From Gammaproteobacteria bacterium (lineage in GTDB: Bacteria; Pseudomonadota; Gammaproteobacteria; JAURND01), in the NCBI GenBank assembly GCA_035546635.1, contig DASZWJ010000028.1, positions 1-64,000 on the forward strand: 64,000 nt of DNA, in the 5' to 3' direction. The translations under genes and the position numbers were made by a program. Each line of letters opens with the position of its first letter. Positions within the stretch are counted from its first letter, which is position 1. The notes beneath the pieces were generated by a model. That model was not told the DNA's origin. It made no database searches and saw only the letters and a list, made by a program, of their open reading frames with translations. This document shows, piece after piece, positions 46,227 through 55,641 of the stretch.

Positions 46227-46473
46227 GGGACTTGCTAAATCTAGTGTTTTATATTAAATATAATTGTATAAATTTCATTATTTGCATTCAACTGCTAAAT
46301 ATGTGTCCGTCGTATCAAAATAAAAATGTCCCTTAGTTCACTATTTGCCTTGCAACAAATAGAGCGAGGACATGAAAGGGGAGATGAAGTAAGAAAGGTG
46401 ACGTCATTTGATATTGAGAGGTTTCTTGGAGGGAAAAAAGACATTTATACCTGATAGAAGCAGGCTTATCGGA

Positions 46474-46501
46474 GAAAAAGAGCGCTCCCACAAGGGGAGC
46501 G
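46474..46501 (-). terminator. Rho-independent terminator of the TPP enzyme gene
   Basis: On the minus strand CGCTCCCC-TTG-TGGGAGCG is followed by CTCTTTTTCTC, 24 bp after the stop of the gene ending at 46525. Good stem with a T-run. Confidence 0.75.
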
Positions 46502-46524
46502 GGATGATACGAAAAGTTGATCTG

Positions 46525-48207
46525 CTAAAATGGTGACCTTTGCTCAGCATTATCGTAATTGCCGGTTTGCACATCGATTAATACGGCTTTATTCAAAGCT
46601 AAGGCTTGGGTAAATGCGGCGTTAAGTTGTTCAGGCTTGGTCACTGATATGCCGATAACACCCAATCCTTCTGCGATTTTCGCCCAATCATGAACAGGTA
46701 GCTTTAGAAAGTCGGCTTGAAATTGGCCTACTTGTCGGGCACGTAACTGGGGATTTCCATGGGCGCCATTATTGAATACTATAAAAATAACGGCTAAGCC
46801 ATAACGCGCGGCGGTTTGAATTTCTAAGCCATGCATTAACATGCTGCCGTCACCAATAATAGCGACTACCGGGACATTGGGTTTAGCTACTTTACCGCCG
46901 ATGGCAGCGGCGATTGACCAACCCATAGGGCTCATATATTTTACCTGGCTAAAATGTTGTCTGGGACCGTAGGTTGTCCAATAGTGAGAGGCGATAAAGC
47001 CACTTGCGCCCTCGCCTGAAAATAAAATGGTATTTTCAGGCATCACTTGCCGTAATTCTTTAATAACCCGCGCAGGATGAATGGGAATCAGATCGCTAGA
47101 AAAATGCTCAATATTATAAAAATTAGGGCCGGATTTGCGAATTTGTTCTAACCATTTTTTACGTTCTGTCACAGTTTCTAATAGAATTTGTTGTTGTTGA
47201 GCGGTGTTTAAGGCGCGTAAAAATGTTTGACTATCTCCCAAAACAAAATGATCTGGCTGATAGTTCGCATAATAAGCATTGGCTTCAATATCATTTAGAA
47301 CCAGGGCTTTTTTGGGTTTGAGCGTTGGAGACCATTTGACTGTTGAGGTCTGATTAAGTCGGGAACCAAGGACGATAAGTACTTCAATCTCATCGCCGTG
47401 TAAAGTTTCCATAGCGTAAGGATTGCCAAACCAGCCTAATACGCCTAGGGATAATCTATGATTCTCGGGAAATACGCCTTTACCCCCTAAAGTTGTAGCA
47501 ACGGGTATTTCGTAGGTTTCAGCGAAGCGTATCAATTCGTCAGTGGCTTCAGAAAATAAACTGCCCATGCCCGCCAGAATCGCAATTTTGCTTGCTCCGC
47601 GTAAAAAGTCCCAGGTTTTGTCGCAGGTATTTTGGTCGAGGATACGTGGGTGGTATAGGCTATCAGGTAATTTGCGTAGCGTTGTTATGTCCACGTCTTT
47701 TGGTTGTAGGTCTTTAGGAAAATCCAGTTGCACAGGGCCGGGGTTAGTTCCTAACATATTATGAAATAATGAATCAATTTGTGGTTCCAGTTGAGCTAAC
47801 TCAGTGACTGCCAAGTGTTTGTTGGTTACGGGAGTTAAAAAAATATTGCTGTTATAGGAGCCGTCGCTGGTATCTTGAAAGGCGCCGCGTCCTTCCATAT
47901 AGGTTGGGGGTTCGCCGGTGATAACGAATATCGGTGTATGATCGCTATAGGCAGTGGTGATACCAGTCATCATATTGGTAAGACCAGGGCCACCAATGCC
48001 AGCAGCAATGCCAAATTTCCCGCTGACTTTTGCATAGCCATCGGCCATATAAGTTGCCCCACTTTCATGTCCGGCAACAATAGCCTGGAATTCGGGACAA
48101 GCTTCAAAGGCAACGAGCATAGGGTCAACATGACCTCCCGGTACCATAAAAAGATGCTTGACGTCTTCCGTTATAAAGCGCTTTATCAAGTATTCGATAG
48201 CTTGCAT
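46525..48207 (-). CDS. Acetolactate-synthase-like TPP-dependent enzyme
   Basis: 560 aa with the three-domain ThDP fold. The N-terminal Pyr domain has the catalytic Glu in VAGHESGATYMADGYAKVSG. The central domain has LAGMGSLFSEATDELI. The C-terminal PP domain has the metal motif IIGDGSMLMHGLEIQTAARYG through VFNNGAHG (two parts). The start ATG 48207 has GGGAGA upstream; the longer frame to 48300 has none. It resembles large acetolactate synthase and benzoylformate decarboxylase-like enzymes. No regulatory ilvN/ilvH gene is next to it, so a catabolic or other alpha-keto acid role is possible. Confidence 0.88.
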   Translation of the reverse strand: MQAIEYLIKRFITEDVKHLFMVPGGHVDPMLVAFEACPEFQAIVAGHESGATYMADGYAKVSGKFGIAAGIGGPGLTNMMTGITTAYSDHTPIFVITGEPPTYMEGRGAFQDTSDGSYNSNIFLTPVTNKHLAVTELAQLEPQIDSLFHNMLGTNPGPVQLDFPKDLQPKDVDITTLRKLPDSLYHPRILDQNTCDKTWDFLRGASKIAILAGMGSLFSEATDELIRFAETYEIPVATTLGGKGVFPENHRLSLGVLGWFGNPYAMETLHGDEIEVLIVLGSRLNQTSTVKWSPTLKPKKALVLNDIEANAYYANYQPDHFVLGDSQTFLRALNTAQQQQILLETVTERKKWLEQIRKSGPNFYNIEHFSSDLIPIHPARVIKELRQVMPENTILFSGEGASGFIASHYWTTYGPRQHFSQVKYMSPMGWSIAAAIGGKVAKPNVPVVAIIGDGSMLMHGLEIQTAARYGLAVIFIVFNNGAHGNPQLRARQVGQFQADFLKLPVHDWAKIAEGLGVIGISVTKPEQLNAAFTQALALNKAVLIDVQTGNYDNAEQRSPF

Positions 48208-48369
48208 GATTTCTCCCGGGAAAATCTTGTGAATAAGTGTTATTTTATCACCTATGCTGGAAGGTACACAGTACGAACATTTTTGTGACCTAATATTCAA
48301 AATTATACTAGGCTAGGGAGAGGAGTGGGTGGCAGTAGACTAGAGTTGCCAGTCAGGATGACAGCCAAT

Positions 48370-48912
48370 TTATTTATTAAATAATTCTGCCGCCCGCTTG
48401 CGCATTTTCGCAGGTGTAACATCTTCAATATGGGTGGAAATAAACCATTTGTGACCATATGGGTCTAAAATAGCACAGCTGCGATCACCATAGAACATAT
48501 CTTCAACCGGTTTTTGTATTTTTGCGCCATGTTTTACAGCAGCTTTCGCTACAGTATCAACATCTTTAATATAAAGATGTATGCGAACGGGAGAGCCACC
48601 ATAATTTTGCGGACCACGGAAATCCATTCCTAGGCACTCATCGGCCAACATAATTTTAGCATCGCCAATTTTAAGTTCAGCATGTGCAATTTTGCCGTCA
48701 GAAAATTCCATTTTCTTAATTTCTTTTGCGCCAAAGACTTTTTTGTAAAAGTTAATTGCGTCAGCTGCATTATTATCGATAGCTAGATAGGGGGTGATGC
48801 TGTGATATCCCTTAGGAATAGCGGATACTTTTTTTCTTTTAACTTTCGTAGCAACGGTTTTCTTTTTTGCTGTGAGGGGTTTTTTCTTTAGGGTGGATGA
48901 TTCTTTAGGCAT
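48370..48912 (-). CDS. VOC/PhnB-like protein with Lys-rich N-terminal tail
   Basis: 180 aa. Residues 1-34 are Lys/Ser/Thr/Ala-rich (LKKKPLTAKKKTVATKVKRKK) and unlike the rest. From residue 35 the protein is a glyoxalase/bleomycin-resistance fold of the PhnB kind: YHSITPYLAIDNNAADAINF, GKIAHAELKIGDAKIMLADE, VRIHLYIKDVDT, DPYGHKWFISTH. Substrate unknown. The basic tail could bind nucleic acid or membrane. Confidence 0.87.
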   Translation of the reverse strand: MPKESSTLKKKPLTAKKKTVATKVKRKKVSAIPKGYHSITPYLAIDNNAADAINFYKKVFGAKEIKKMEFSDGKIAHAELKIGDAKIMLADECLGMDFRGPQNYGGSPVRIHLYIKDVDTVAKAAVKHGAKIQKPVEDMFYGDRSCAILDPYGHKWFISTHIEDVTPAKMRKRAAELFNK

Positions 48913-49038
48913 GATTTGACTCTCCGTAGTAAATTAATTATTAAATTATAACTGTGACGTAAGTTGCCTGGCAAGTTGCGTGAAATCTTGAACAGATTGG
49001 TTTATTATTGTTTTAACTAATCAAATCGGGAGCTTTAT

Positions 49039-50574
49039 ATGGATTTAATGGATGGTTGTTCTAAGCCCGTCGGAAACGAATCACCGACTGTTTTAAAACC
49101 GGCAACGCCTTGTGTATTGGTGATTTTTGGAATTACGGGTGACTTAGCGAAACGTTTATTAATTCCAGCTATTTGCAATTTGGGTAGTCATGGGTTGCTG
49201 GATGAAGCTTTTAGTATAGTCGGTATCGGTAGAAAACCCTTCAACACGGAATCTCTCCATGCTGAAATGCAAAAAAACCTTAAAGATTTTGTAAAAAATC
49301 CAGAGGCTATCAAGTTCGGTCAAACCTTAGTCAATCGCATAAGTTATGTTCGAGGTGATATAACGGATGCTAATCTATTTTCTGATTTAAAAAAACAGTT
49401 GGAAGCATTGGCTTCTTCGCAATCCAGCAAAAACTATTTATTTTATTTGGCAGTGCCGCCAGATGCTGTTACGGATATTACGATTGGATTGCACCAATCT
49501 GGATTGCTTAAAGAAGCAGAGAATACTTTTAAAAGAATCATTGTAGAAAAACCTTTTGGCCATGATTTGGCATCAGCCAAAAAATTAAATCAACAATTAC
49601 TCACCGTGTTGAATGAACAGCAAATTTATCGTATCGATCATTATCTGGGTAAAGAAACAGTACAAAATCTGATGACCTTTCGGTTTTTAAACAGCATATT
49701 TGATTCGGTCTGGAATCATCACTATATCGATCATGTGGAAATCACTGTAGCAGAAGCGTTAGGGGTGGAATCAAGAGGGCGTTTTTATGAGGATGCGGGT
49801 GCTTTACGCGATATGGTGCCTAATCATTTGTTTCAAATATTAAGTTTGCTGGCGATGGAGCCGCCGCTTTCTTTATCCTCAGACCCCATCCGCGATGAAA
49901 AAATCAAGTTGCTGCGTTCTATACAAATGATGAGTGTTGAACAAGTCCTTGAGCGCACGGTGCGGGGTCAATATGTTACAGGTATTATGGACGGTAAAGA
50001 GGTACCGGGCTATCTTTCTGAGCAGGATGTTTCACCGCAATCTACCACTGAAACTTATGTGGCAATGAAACTGTTTATTGATAATTTACGTTGGTTGCAT
50101 GTGCCTTTTTATTTGCGTACCGGCAAACGCTTGCAAGAACGTACTTCAAAGATTGTGATTAAATTTAAATCTCCCTCAACCACATTATTTGGTAAAGAAA
50201 TTCAAAATGTTTGTCCAAATTTATTGCGAATCAATATTCAGCCCCAAGAAGGTATTTCCTTGCGTATTGCAGCAAAAATCCCGGGGATCAGTTTGCAAGT
50301 AAGCCAGGTAGATATGAATTTTAAATATTGTGACTATTTTGGCATGAATACGCAAACTGGCTATGAGGTGCTTTTGTACGATTCCATGAATGGCGATCAT
50401 ACTTCCTTCCAAACAGCAGATATGGTTGAAACCAGTTGGGCTTTGGTGCAGCCGATTTTAGATAATTGGGCAGGTTCAAATCCGGCGCCGCTTTATACTT
50501 ATGCAGCTGGAACCTGGGGGCCAAAGGCAGCTGATGAGTTGTTGAGAAAAGATGGTAGGGTGTGGCTGGCCTAG
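49039..50574 (+). CDS. zwf: Glucose-6-phosphate 1-dehydrogenase
   Basis: 511 aa. NADP-binding FGITGDLAKRLLIPA near residue 30, IIVEKPFGHDLASA near residue 174, and the active-site RIDHYLGKE at 198-206 with its His and Lys. FYLRTGKRL follows later. It catalyses the first step of the oxidative pentose-phosphate pathway. GGGAG precedes ATG. The usual partners pgl and edd are not adjacent. Confidence 0.97.
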   Translation: MDLMDGCSKPVGNESPTVLKPATPCVLVIFGITGDLAKRLLIPAICNLGSHGLLDEAFSIVGIGRKPFNTESLHAEMQKNLKDFVKNPEAIKFGQTLVNRISYVRGDITDANLFSDLKKQLEALASSQSSKNYLFYLAVPPDAVTDITIGLHQSGLLKEAENTFKRIIVEKPFGHDLASAKKLNQQLLTVLNEQQIYRIDHYLGKETVQNLMTFRFLNSIFDSVWNHHYIDHVEITVAEALGVESRGRFYEDAGALRDMVPNHLFQILSLLAMEPPLSLSSDPIRDEKIKLLRSIQMMSVEQVLERTVRGQYVTGIMDGKEVPGYLSEQDVSPQSTTETYVAMKLFIDNLRWLHVPFYLRTGKRLQERTSKIVIKFKSPSTTLFGKEIQNVCPNLLRINIQPQEGISLRIAAKIPGISLQVSQVDMNFKYCDYFGMNTQTGYEVLLYDSMNGDHTSFQTADMVETSWALVQPILDNWAGSNPAPLYTYAAGTWGPKAADELLRKDGRVWLA

Positions 50575-50653
50575 AGTGAGGCTTTTTGTAATTGCTAACG
50601 GCAATATATCGTGATAAATTCCTTTTTATAGCTCTTAGCTCTATCAATAGGTA

Positions 50654-50782
50654 ATGCCTATGTTTAATTTTCCAATTTCTTTATCTTTCCAAATGCATTC
50701 TCTGCAATCGACAATTCAAGCTCATTTGGTTAATACTAACCCTCCAAGTCCTCCTCCTGATCTTAGCTTTATACACCAGTGA
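50654..50782 (+). CDS. Possible 42-aa peptide in the zwf-EamA gap
   Basis: An open frame MPMFNFPISLSFQMHSLQST... with the end NPPSPPPDLSFIHQ and AGGT just ahead of the ATG. It is the only open frame of note in the 312-bp gap. Coding status is doubtful. A decayed hairpin CCTTCCCGTAGGCGAAGG lies at about 50823-50840. Confidence 0.2.
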   Translation: MPMFNFPISLSFQMHSLQSTIQAHLVNTNPPSPPPDLSFIHQ

Positions 50783-50886
50783 TAAATCATAAGTAACCTT
50801 TCCACTGTTATCCATATCATTCCTTCCCGTAGGCGAAGGATGCAGTGGAACTTATCATCTAAAATTAACTATGTGAGGATTTAACC

Positions 50887-51795
50887 ATGCTAATCCCAAG
50901 TATTTTCATCGTGCTGTGGAGTAGTGGTGCTATTTTTGTTGAAAATGGTCTTAAGTACAGCGATCCATTTATCTTTCTATCCTTGAGATTATGGCTTGCT
51001 TGGTCAGTTGTTGGATTGATTTTATTTTTTACTCGGCCAGAATTTCCCAAATCTTTTCAACAGCTCAGCTGGATGAGCCTAACTGGGATGACTCAAGGGC
51101 TTTATTCAGTATTTTTCTTTGTCGCATTATATGAAGGTATTTCTCCAGGCATATTAGCTATTATTTTAGGTATGCAACCTTTGTTGACGTTACTTGTCAT
51201 GCGAGAAGCGATGCGTCCTTTGCAAATGGTTGGGATATTGCTGGGTTTTATTGGATTAGCATTAACTGTCATTAATACCGTTATGACTGGAGTAACTAGC
51301 GTATGGGGGATTATAAATGCTTTGCTTTCGTTGGGTGCGATCACCCTAAGTACCATTTGGCAAAAAAAATATTGTTCCTCCATCTCATTAACCGCAAATT
51401 TATTTATCCAATATCTTGCAAGTTCCATTTTGGTTACCTTGATATATGCTGCATTTGGCAACAGACATGTTGATTGGAGACCTGGTTTTATCGTGTCACT
51501 GTTGTGGGTCGCATTAGTGATTTCTATTGCTGCAATTTATTTGTTTTATCATTTACTCAAGCGGGGAAAAGCTGCCAATGTGACCAGCTATTTGTATTGC
51601 GTGCCGCCAGTGACTGCGGTAATGGATTATTTGATGTTTAAACATGTTTTGTCATTGACCACTGTTTTTGGCATGATGCTGGTTATAATGGGGTTAGCAC
51701 TAATTCATTATAAGCACTATGGACGTTTTTCAAGCCAACAAAAGACGACCGATAAGCGCAATACTAAAGGAGAGCCCAAATGTCCCAACAACTAG
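50887..51795 (+). CDS. EamA-family (DMT) permease
   Basis: 302 aa with ten helices in two EamA repeats: PSIFIVLWSSGAIFVENGLK begins the first, and SVWGIINALLSLGAITLSTI begins the second. The substrate may be an amino acid or metabolite. The C-terminal tail (QQKTTDKRNTKGEPKCPNN) is hydrophilic and overlaps the proB start by 16 bp, so the gene is probably coupled to proline synthesis. GAGGAT precedes ATG. Confidence 0.9.
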   Translation: MLIPSIFIVLWSSGAIFVENGLKYSDPFIFLSLRLWLAWSVVGLILFFTRPEFPKSFQQLSWMSLTGMTQGLYSVFFFVALYEGISPGILAIILGMQPLLTLLVMREAMRPLQMVGILLGFIGLALTVINTVMTGVTSVWGIINALLSLGAITLSTIWQKKYCSSISLTANLFIQYLASSILVTLIYAAFGNRHVDWRPGFIVSLLWVALVISIAAIYLFYHLLKRGKAANVTSYLYCVPPVTAVMDYLMFKHVLSLTTVFGMMLVIMGLALIHYKHYGRFSSQQKTTDKRNTKGEPKCPNN

Positions 51796-52907
51796 CCACG
51801 GCAAAGCGCATTGTCATTAAGGTGGGTTCTGCTTTACTGGTAGATAATGACACAGGCACAATCCAACAGGCATGGTTTAATAGTTTGATTGCTGATGTAG
51901 TCAAATGTTGGCAGGAAGGCAAGGAGGTGATCTTGGTTTCTTCTGGCGCTGTGGCTTTAGGTCGCAAGTTTTTAAAAAATACCAATCCACAATTACAGTT
52001 AGAACAAAAACAAGCCGCTGCTGCGATTGGGCAGATTCAATTAGCCCATGCTTATCAAGAAGCTTTGGCTAAAAATCAAATCATTGTGGCACAAGTGCTG
52101 TTAACGCTAGATGACAGCGAAAACCGTCGGCGTTACCTCAACGCTAAAAATACTTTGGAAAGTTTATTAACTTCGCGCATCATTCCGGTCATCAATGAGA
52201 ATGATACTGTCGCCACAGCTGAAATCCGTTATGGCGATAATGATCGCTTGGCGGCACGGGTCTCGCAAATGGTAAGCGCCGATGTCTTGATACTACTTTC
52301 GGATATTGATGGTTTATATACGGCTGATCCTCGGCAAAATCCACAGGCTAAGTTTATACCTGAGGTTAAAGAGTTAACGTCAGAAATTCTGGCAATGGCG
52401 GGTAACTCGGGGTCAATATATGGTTCAGGTGGCATGATTACTAAGCTTGCCGCGGCCAAGATTGCTTTAGCTTCAGGTTGTAAAATGGTGATTGCACTGG
52501 GCAAGCCTCAAAATCCTATCATGCAAATTGACAAAGTAGGCCGCAATACCTGGTTTATCCCCAAAACGACGCCCATTAGCGCCCGAAAAAATTGGATTGC
52601 TCAACACCTCAAGCCCTTGGGCGCTTTAAGCATCGATGATGGGGCAGAAGCAGCTTTGCGGCAAGGTAAAAGCTTATTGGCGGCGGGGATGGTGAGTTTG
52701 ACTGGGGAGTTTCAAAAAGGCGATTGCGTGTGTATATTAAACAGTGGCCAACAAGAAATCGGTAGAGGCTTGGTTAATTATCCTGCGCGCGAAGTGCGAA
52801 AGTTAATTGGCCATAAAAGCAGTGAATTTGCTGATATTTTAGGCTATCCGGGTTGCGAGGCGGTAGTGCATCGCGATGATTTAGTGTTGCATGAAAAGCT
52901 TAATTAA
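51780..52907 (+). CDS. proB: Glutamate 5-kinase
   Basis: A 375-aa enzyme, first of the proline pathway, that phosphorylates glutamate. The amino-acid kinase domain has VIKVGSALLVD, VSSGAVALGRKF, INENDTVATAEIRYGDND and LLSDIDGLYTADP. A C-terminal PUA domain starts near residue 280 (GALSIDDGAEAALRQGKSLL). AAGGAG precedes ATG 51780. Its stop TAA is directly followed by the TCGCTGGCGCGAAA end of the element at 52908. Confidence 0.97.
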   Translation: MSQQLATAKRIVIKVGSALLVDNDTGTIQQAWFNSLIADVVKCWQEGKEVILVSSGAVALGRKFLKNTNPQLQLEQKQAAAAIGQIQLAHAYQEALAKNQIIVAQVLLTLDDSENRRRYLNAKNTLESLLTSRIIPVINENDTVATAEIRYGDNDRLAARVSQMVSADVLILLSDIDGLYTADPRQNPQAKFIPEVKELTSEILAMAGNSGSIYGSGGMITKLAAAKIALASGCKMVIALGKPQNPIMQIDKVGRNTWFIPKTTPISARKNWIAQHLKPLGALSIDDGAEAALRQGKSLLAAGMVSLTGEFQKGDCVCILNSGQQEIGRGLVNYPAREVRKLIGHKSSEFADILGYPGCEAVVHRDDLVLHEKLN

Positions 52908-53087
52908 TCGCTGGCGCGAAACATAAAAATAATGTCATTCCCGCGCAGGCGGGAACCTATCCATCCATTGAATTTTTTATATTTTTTGGCAGATTCGATA
53001 CTTCATGCTGATGAATCATGAAAAGCCATGGAAGAATGGGTTCCCGCCTGCGCGGGAATGACAGACTTTTGAATTTCGCGCCAGCGA
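52908..53087. repeat. Composite palindromic element between proB and proA
   Basis: About 180 bp with outer inverted ends TCGCTGGCGCGAAA (52908-52921) and TTTCGCGCCAGCGA (53074-53087). Inner inverted arms are TGTCATTCCCGCGCAGGC (from 52933) and GCCTGCGCGGGAATGACA (to 53062). Non-coding middle. The inner arms belong to the same family as 16864 and 21416; the outer ends recur alone at 63792. It looks like a MITE-like or mobile palindromic element that separates two genes normally adjacent. Confidence 0.85.
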
Positions 53088-53122
53088 CAACTAATAATTA
53101 AGCACCCTATTAAAGGCAAAAT

Positions 53123-54388
53123 ATGACTGAAAATCATGATATTTCTCAAACCATATTGCATCTCTGCCAAGCCGCCCGTGAAGCGGCATATCGTGTGGCC
53201 AATGCCAGTACAGAACAGAAAAATCAAGCGTTATACAGTATGGCTGCCGCTATTCGTCAGCAGCAAGACTTGATCCTTGCGGCAAATGCGGAAGATAGGC
53301 ATAGAGCAGAGCAAGCGGATATTTCTCCAGCATTTCTTGATCGCTTATTATTAAATGCCGAACGCATTGAAGCCATGGCCGCTTCATTGGAAGCGATTGC
53401 TACCTTACCCGATCCTGTGGGAACTGTATTGGCAACTATTGAACGTCCTAATGGTTTGCATATTCGCCGTGTGCGAGTGCCTATCGGTGTGATTGGGGTC
53501 ATTTACGAATCAAGACCTAATGTCACTGCTGATGCGGCTGGCCTATGCCTTAAATCCGGTAATGCGGTGATTTTGCGTTGCGGGAGTGAAAGCTTTCATT
53601 CTGCTACTGCAATTTTGCGGGCATTACAGCAAGGATTGCAGGCAGCCCAATTGCCACTTTCAGCAGTACAAATGATAACTACCCGTGATCGTGCGGCAGT
53701 GAAAGCGCTGTTATCAATGGATAAATATATCGATGTCATTATTCCACGCGGTGGCCCGCAATTAATTGCCAGTATTATGGCTGAAACGCGTATTCCTTTG
53801 TTTAAACATCTCGCGGGAATTTGTCACACTTATGTACATCAAGAGGCCGATTTAGCGATGGCGCGTAAAATTGTGTTTAATGCTAAATTACGCCGCACTG
53901 GCATTTGCGGGGCTACTGAGGTGTTGTTGATCGATCAGGCGATTGTGGCTTCACATTTATCAGGCATCTTGCAAGATTTATTCGCGGCAGGTTGTGAAAT
54001 TCGCGGAGACCAGCAAGTGGTAGAGTTCGATTCCAGAGTTAAACTGGCAAAAGCGAATGATTATGATACTGAATTTCTGGCGCCGATTTTAGCGGTGAAG
54101 ATTGTTAAGGATTTGTCTCAGGCGATTGCGCATATTGCTGAGCATGGAACGCAACATACTGATGCGATTATCACGGCTAATGAACAAGCGGCGCAGCAAT
54201 TTTTGCAAAAAGTGGATAGTGCGATTGTGATACATAACGCCTCAACACAATTTGCTGATGGTGGAGAATTTGGTATGGGAGCAGAAATCGGCATCGCCAC
54301 GGGGAAATTACATGCGCGTGGACCAGTGGGGGTAGAGCAACTCACTACCTTTAAATATCAAGTGCAGGGCAGTGGTCAGGTCAGATAA
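53123..54388 (+). CDS. proA: Gamma-glutamyl phosphate reductase
   Basis: A 421-aa aldehyde-dehydrogenase-like enzyme, second step of proline synthesis. RVPIGVIGVIYESRPNVTAD, GNAVILRCGSES and PRGGPQLI are seen. The catalytic Cys is in KLRRTGICGATEV, and HTDAIITANE and FADGGEFGMGAEIGI follow. It is full length. It forms the pathway with proB, although the repeat element lies between them. Confidence 0.97.
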   Translation: MTENHDISQTILHLCQAAREAAYRVANASTEQKNQALYSMAAAIRQQQDLILAANAEDRHRAEQADISPAFLDRLLLNAERIEAMAASLEAIATLPDPVGTVLATIERPNGLHIRRVRVPIGVIGVIYESRPNVTADAAGLCLKSGNAVILRCGSESFHSATAILRALQQGLQAAQLPLSAVQMITTRDRAAVKALLSMDKYIDVIIPRGGPQLIASIMAETRIPLFKHLAGICHTYVHQEADLAMARKIVFNAKLRRTGICGATEVLLIDQAIVASHLSGILQDLFAAGCEIRGDQQVVEFDSRVKLAKANDYDTEFLAPILAVKIVKDLSQAIAHIAEHGTQHTDAIITANEQAAQQFLQKVDSAIVIHNASTQFADGGEFGMGAEIGIATGKLHARGPVGVEQLTTFKYQVQGSGQVR

Positions 54389-54391
54389 AGA

Positions 54392-54817
54392 TTAATTTAG
54401 TTGTTCTGTACACAGAACAACTAAATTAGCCATGGCTTGTTTCATTACTGATAAAATGGCTTTTTTCTGCTTAAGAAAAAAGTATTTTCCTAAAAGTCCG
54501 CTAAAGTTGGCCAAGAAAGTCACTCGACAGGTAGAGGCGAGTTCTTCAATCTGATGAGTAAAGTTTAATTTGCTAAAAAACGGATATTGATAATAATTGC
54601 TGTAGTAATCAGGTTCTTGAATGTGTGTGATAAAAAAAGTAGATATCTTGTCGTCCATAGAGACTAATGTTCCTTTGGTTCCGGCAGCAAAACTTCCGTG
54701 TAGCTGAGCAGATTTTACATCTTTATCCCATTGCTTCCACTGGTTGACGTCAATAAGCACTTTCCATATTTCTTCTTTAGTCGCGTTAATTGAAACGCTA
54801 TGTTCAAGCTGATACAT
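54392..54817 (-). CDS. SRPBCC (START-like) family protein
   Basis: 141 aa. The polyketide-cyclase/START-like pattern is VSINATKEEIWKVLIDVNQW, then KQWDKDVKSAQLHG. It forms a hydrophobic-ligand cavity. Convergent with proA, 3 bp between stops. Ligand unknown. Confidence 0.8.
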   Translation of the reverse strand: MYQLEHSVSINATKEEIWKVLIDVNQWKQWDKDVKSAQLHGSFAAGTKGTLVSMDDKISTFFITHIQEPDYYSNYYQYPFFSKLNFTHQIEELASTCRVTFLANFSGLLGKYFFLKQKKAILSVMKQAMANLVVLCTEQLN

Positions 54818-54844
54818 AGTATTTCTTCCCTAGGACTTTACTAT

Positions 54845-55501
54845 CTAAACTGTATTCGTTGAGTTTAGGTCGTGATCTGCTTCACGATTTTGTTGATTTT
54901 GTTTTGCTGCTTTTGACGCCCAACTCACATTATTTTGGGTGTTACCTGGGTTCTTGTTATTTTTAAGATCTTCATTTTCACTACACAACTTTTCGATAAA
55001 CTTCTTAAGCAAGTCTAGTAAGGAAAAATTGGACGTAACTTTTGAATCACTGCTATTCTGAGAGGCTTCGCGTTCAGATTTATATGACGGGCTAAGATAA
55101 TCAGTATTTATGCTTTTGCCACGTGTATTTTTCAATGCCTCGGAGCGAGCAATCTCCCATGCCAGTTCACGAATAGGTTTATCTTTTTCATATTGCTGCT
55201 CTTTTAGTTTTTGTATGAGGTTTTTTCGAAATTCATTGGCTTCGTTTATGAGTGATATTTGCTCATCACTTATTTTAAGTCCTTCCTGGCCTTTGAGGGC
55301 TTTAGGGTCAATGGCTACTCCTTCGCTAAGTAATTCTACAAGCACCTTTTGTGCGTTATCTCCAGTCCAATCACCTGTAAGCTTTACAGGTTTATTGAAA
55401 AGATTCCCTTGTTGCTCAAGAAGATCGGAAGCTGCTCCAGGGTCTAAAGTCTTAATGGAGGAGTTTTCTGGTGCTTGGTGTTCTATTTTTTTATCTGACA
55501 T
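54845..55501 (-). CDS. Hydrophilic hypothetical protein
   Basis: 218 aa, strongly charged, with no signal peptide or membrane segment. The central helix-rich part is EFRKNLIQKLKEQQYEKDKP. The C-terminal 40 residues are Asn/Gln-rich (NNKNPGNTQNNVSWASKAAK). AGGA lies 8 nt before ATG. 27 bp from the SRPBCC gene, so cotranscription is possible. No family recognised; effector-like composition. Confidence 0.6.
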   Translation of the reverse strand: MSDKKIEHQAPENSSIKTLDPGAASDLLEQQGNLFNKPVKLTGDWTGDNAQKVLVELLSEGVAIDPKALKGQEGLKISDEQISLINEANEFRKNLIQKLKEQQYEKDKPIRELAWEIARSEALKNTRGKSINTDYLSPSYKSEREASQNSSDSKVTSNFSLLDLLKKFIEKLCSENEDLKNNKNPGNTQNNVSWASKAAKQNQQNREADHDLNSTNTV

Positions 55502-55641
55502 AACAATTATCCTAAGAAAACGGTAGCAATATTTAATTCTATCCGATATATATTAACAAATTATTAAGATAAGTGTTGATTTTTTTGTTCGATTCTATAG
55601 GGTGCGAAAAAAGACTTTACACAAACATTAAGGAGCCTTCT

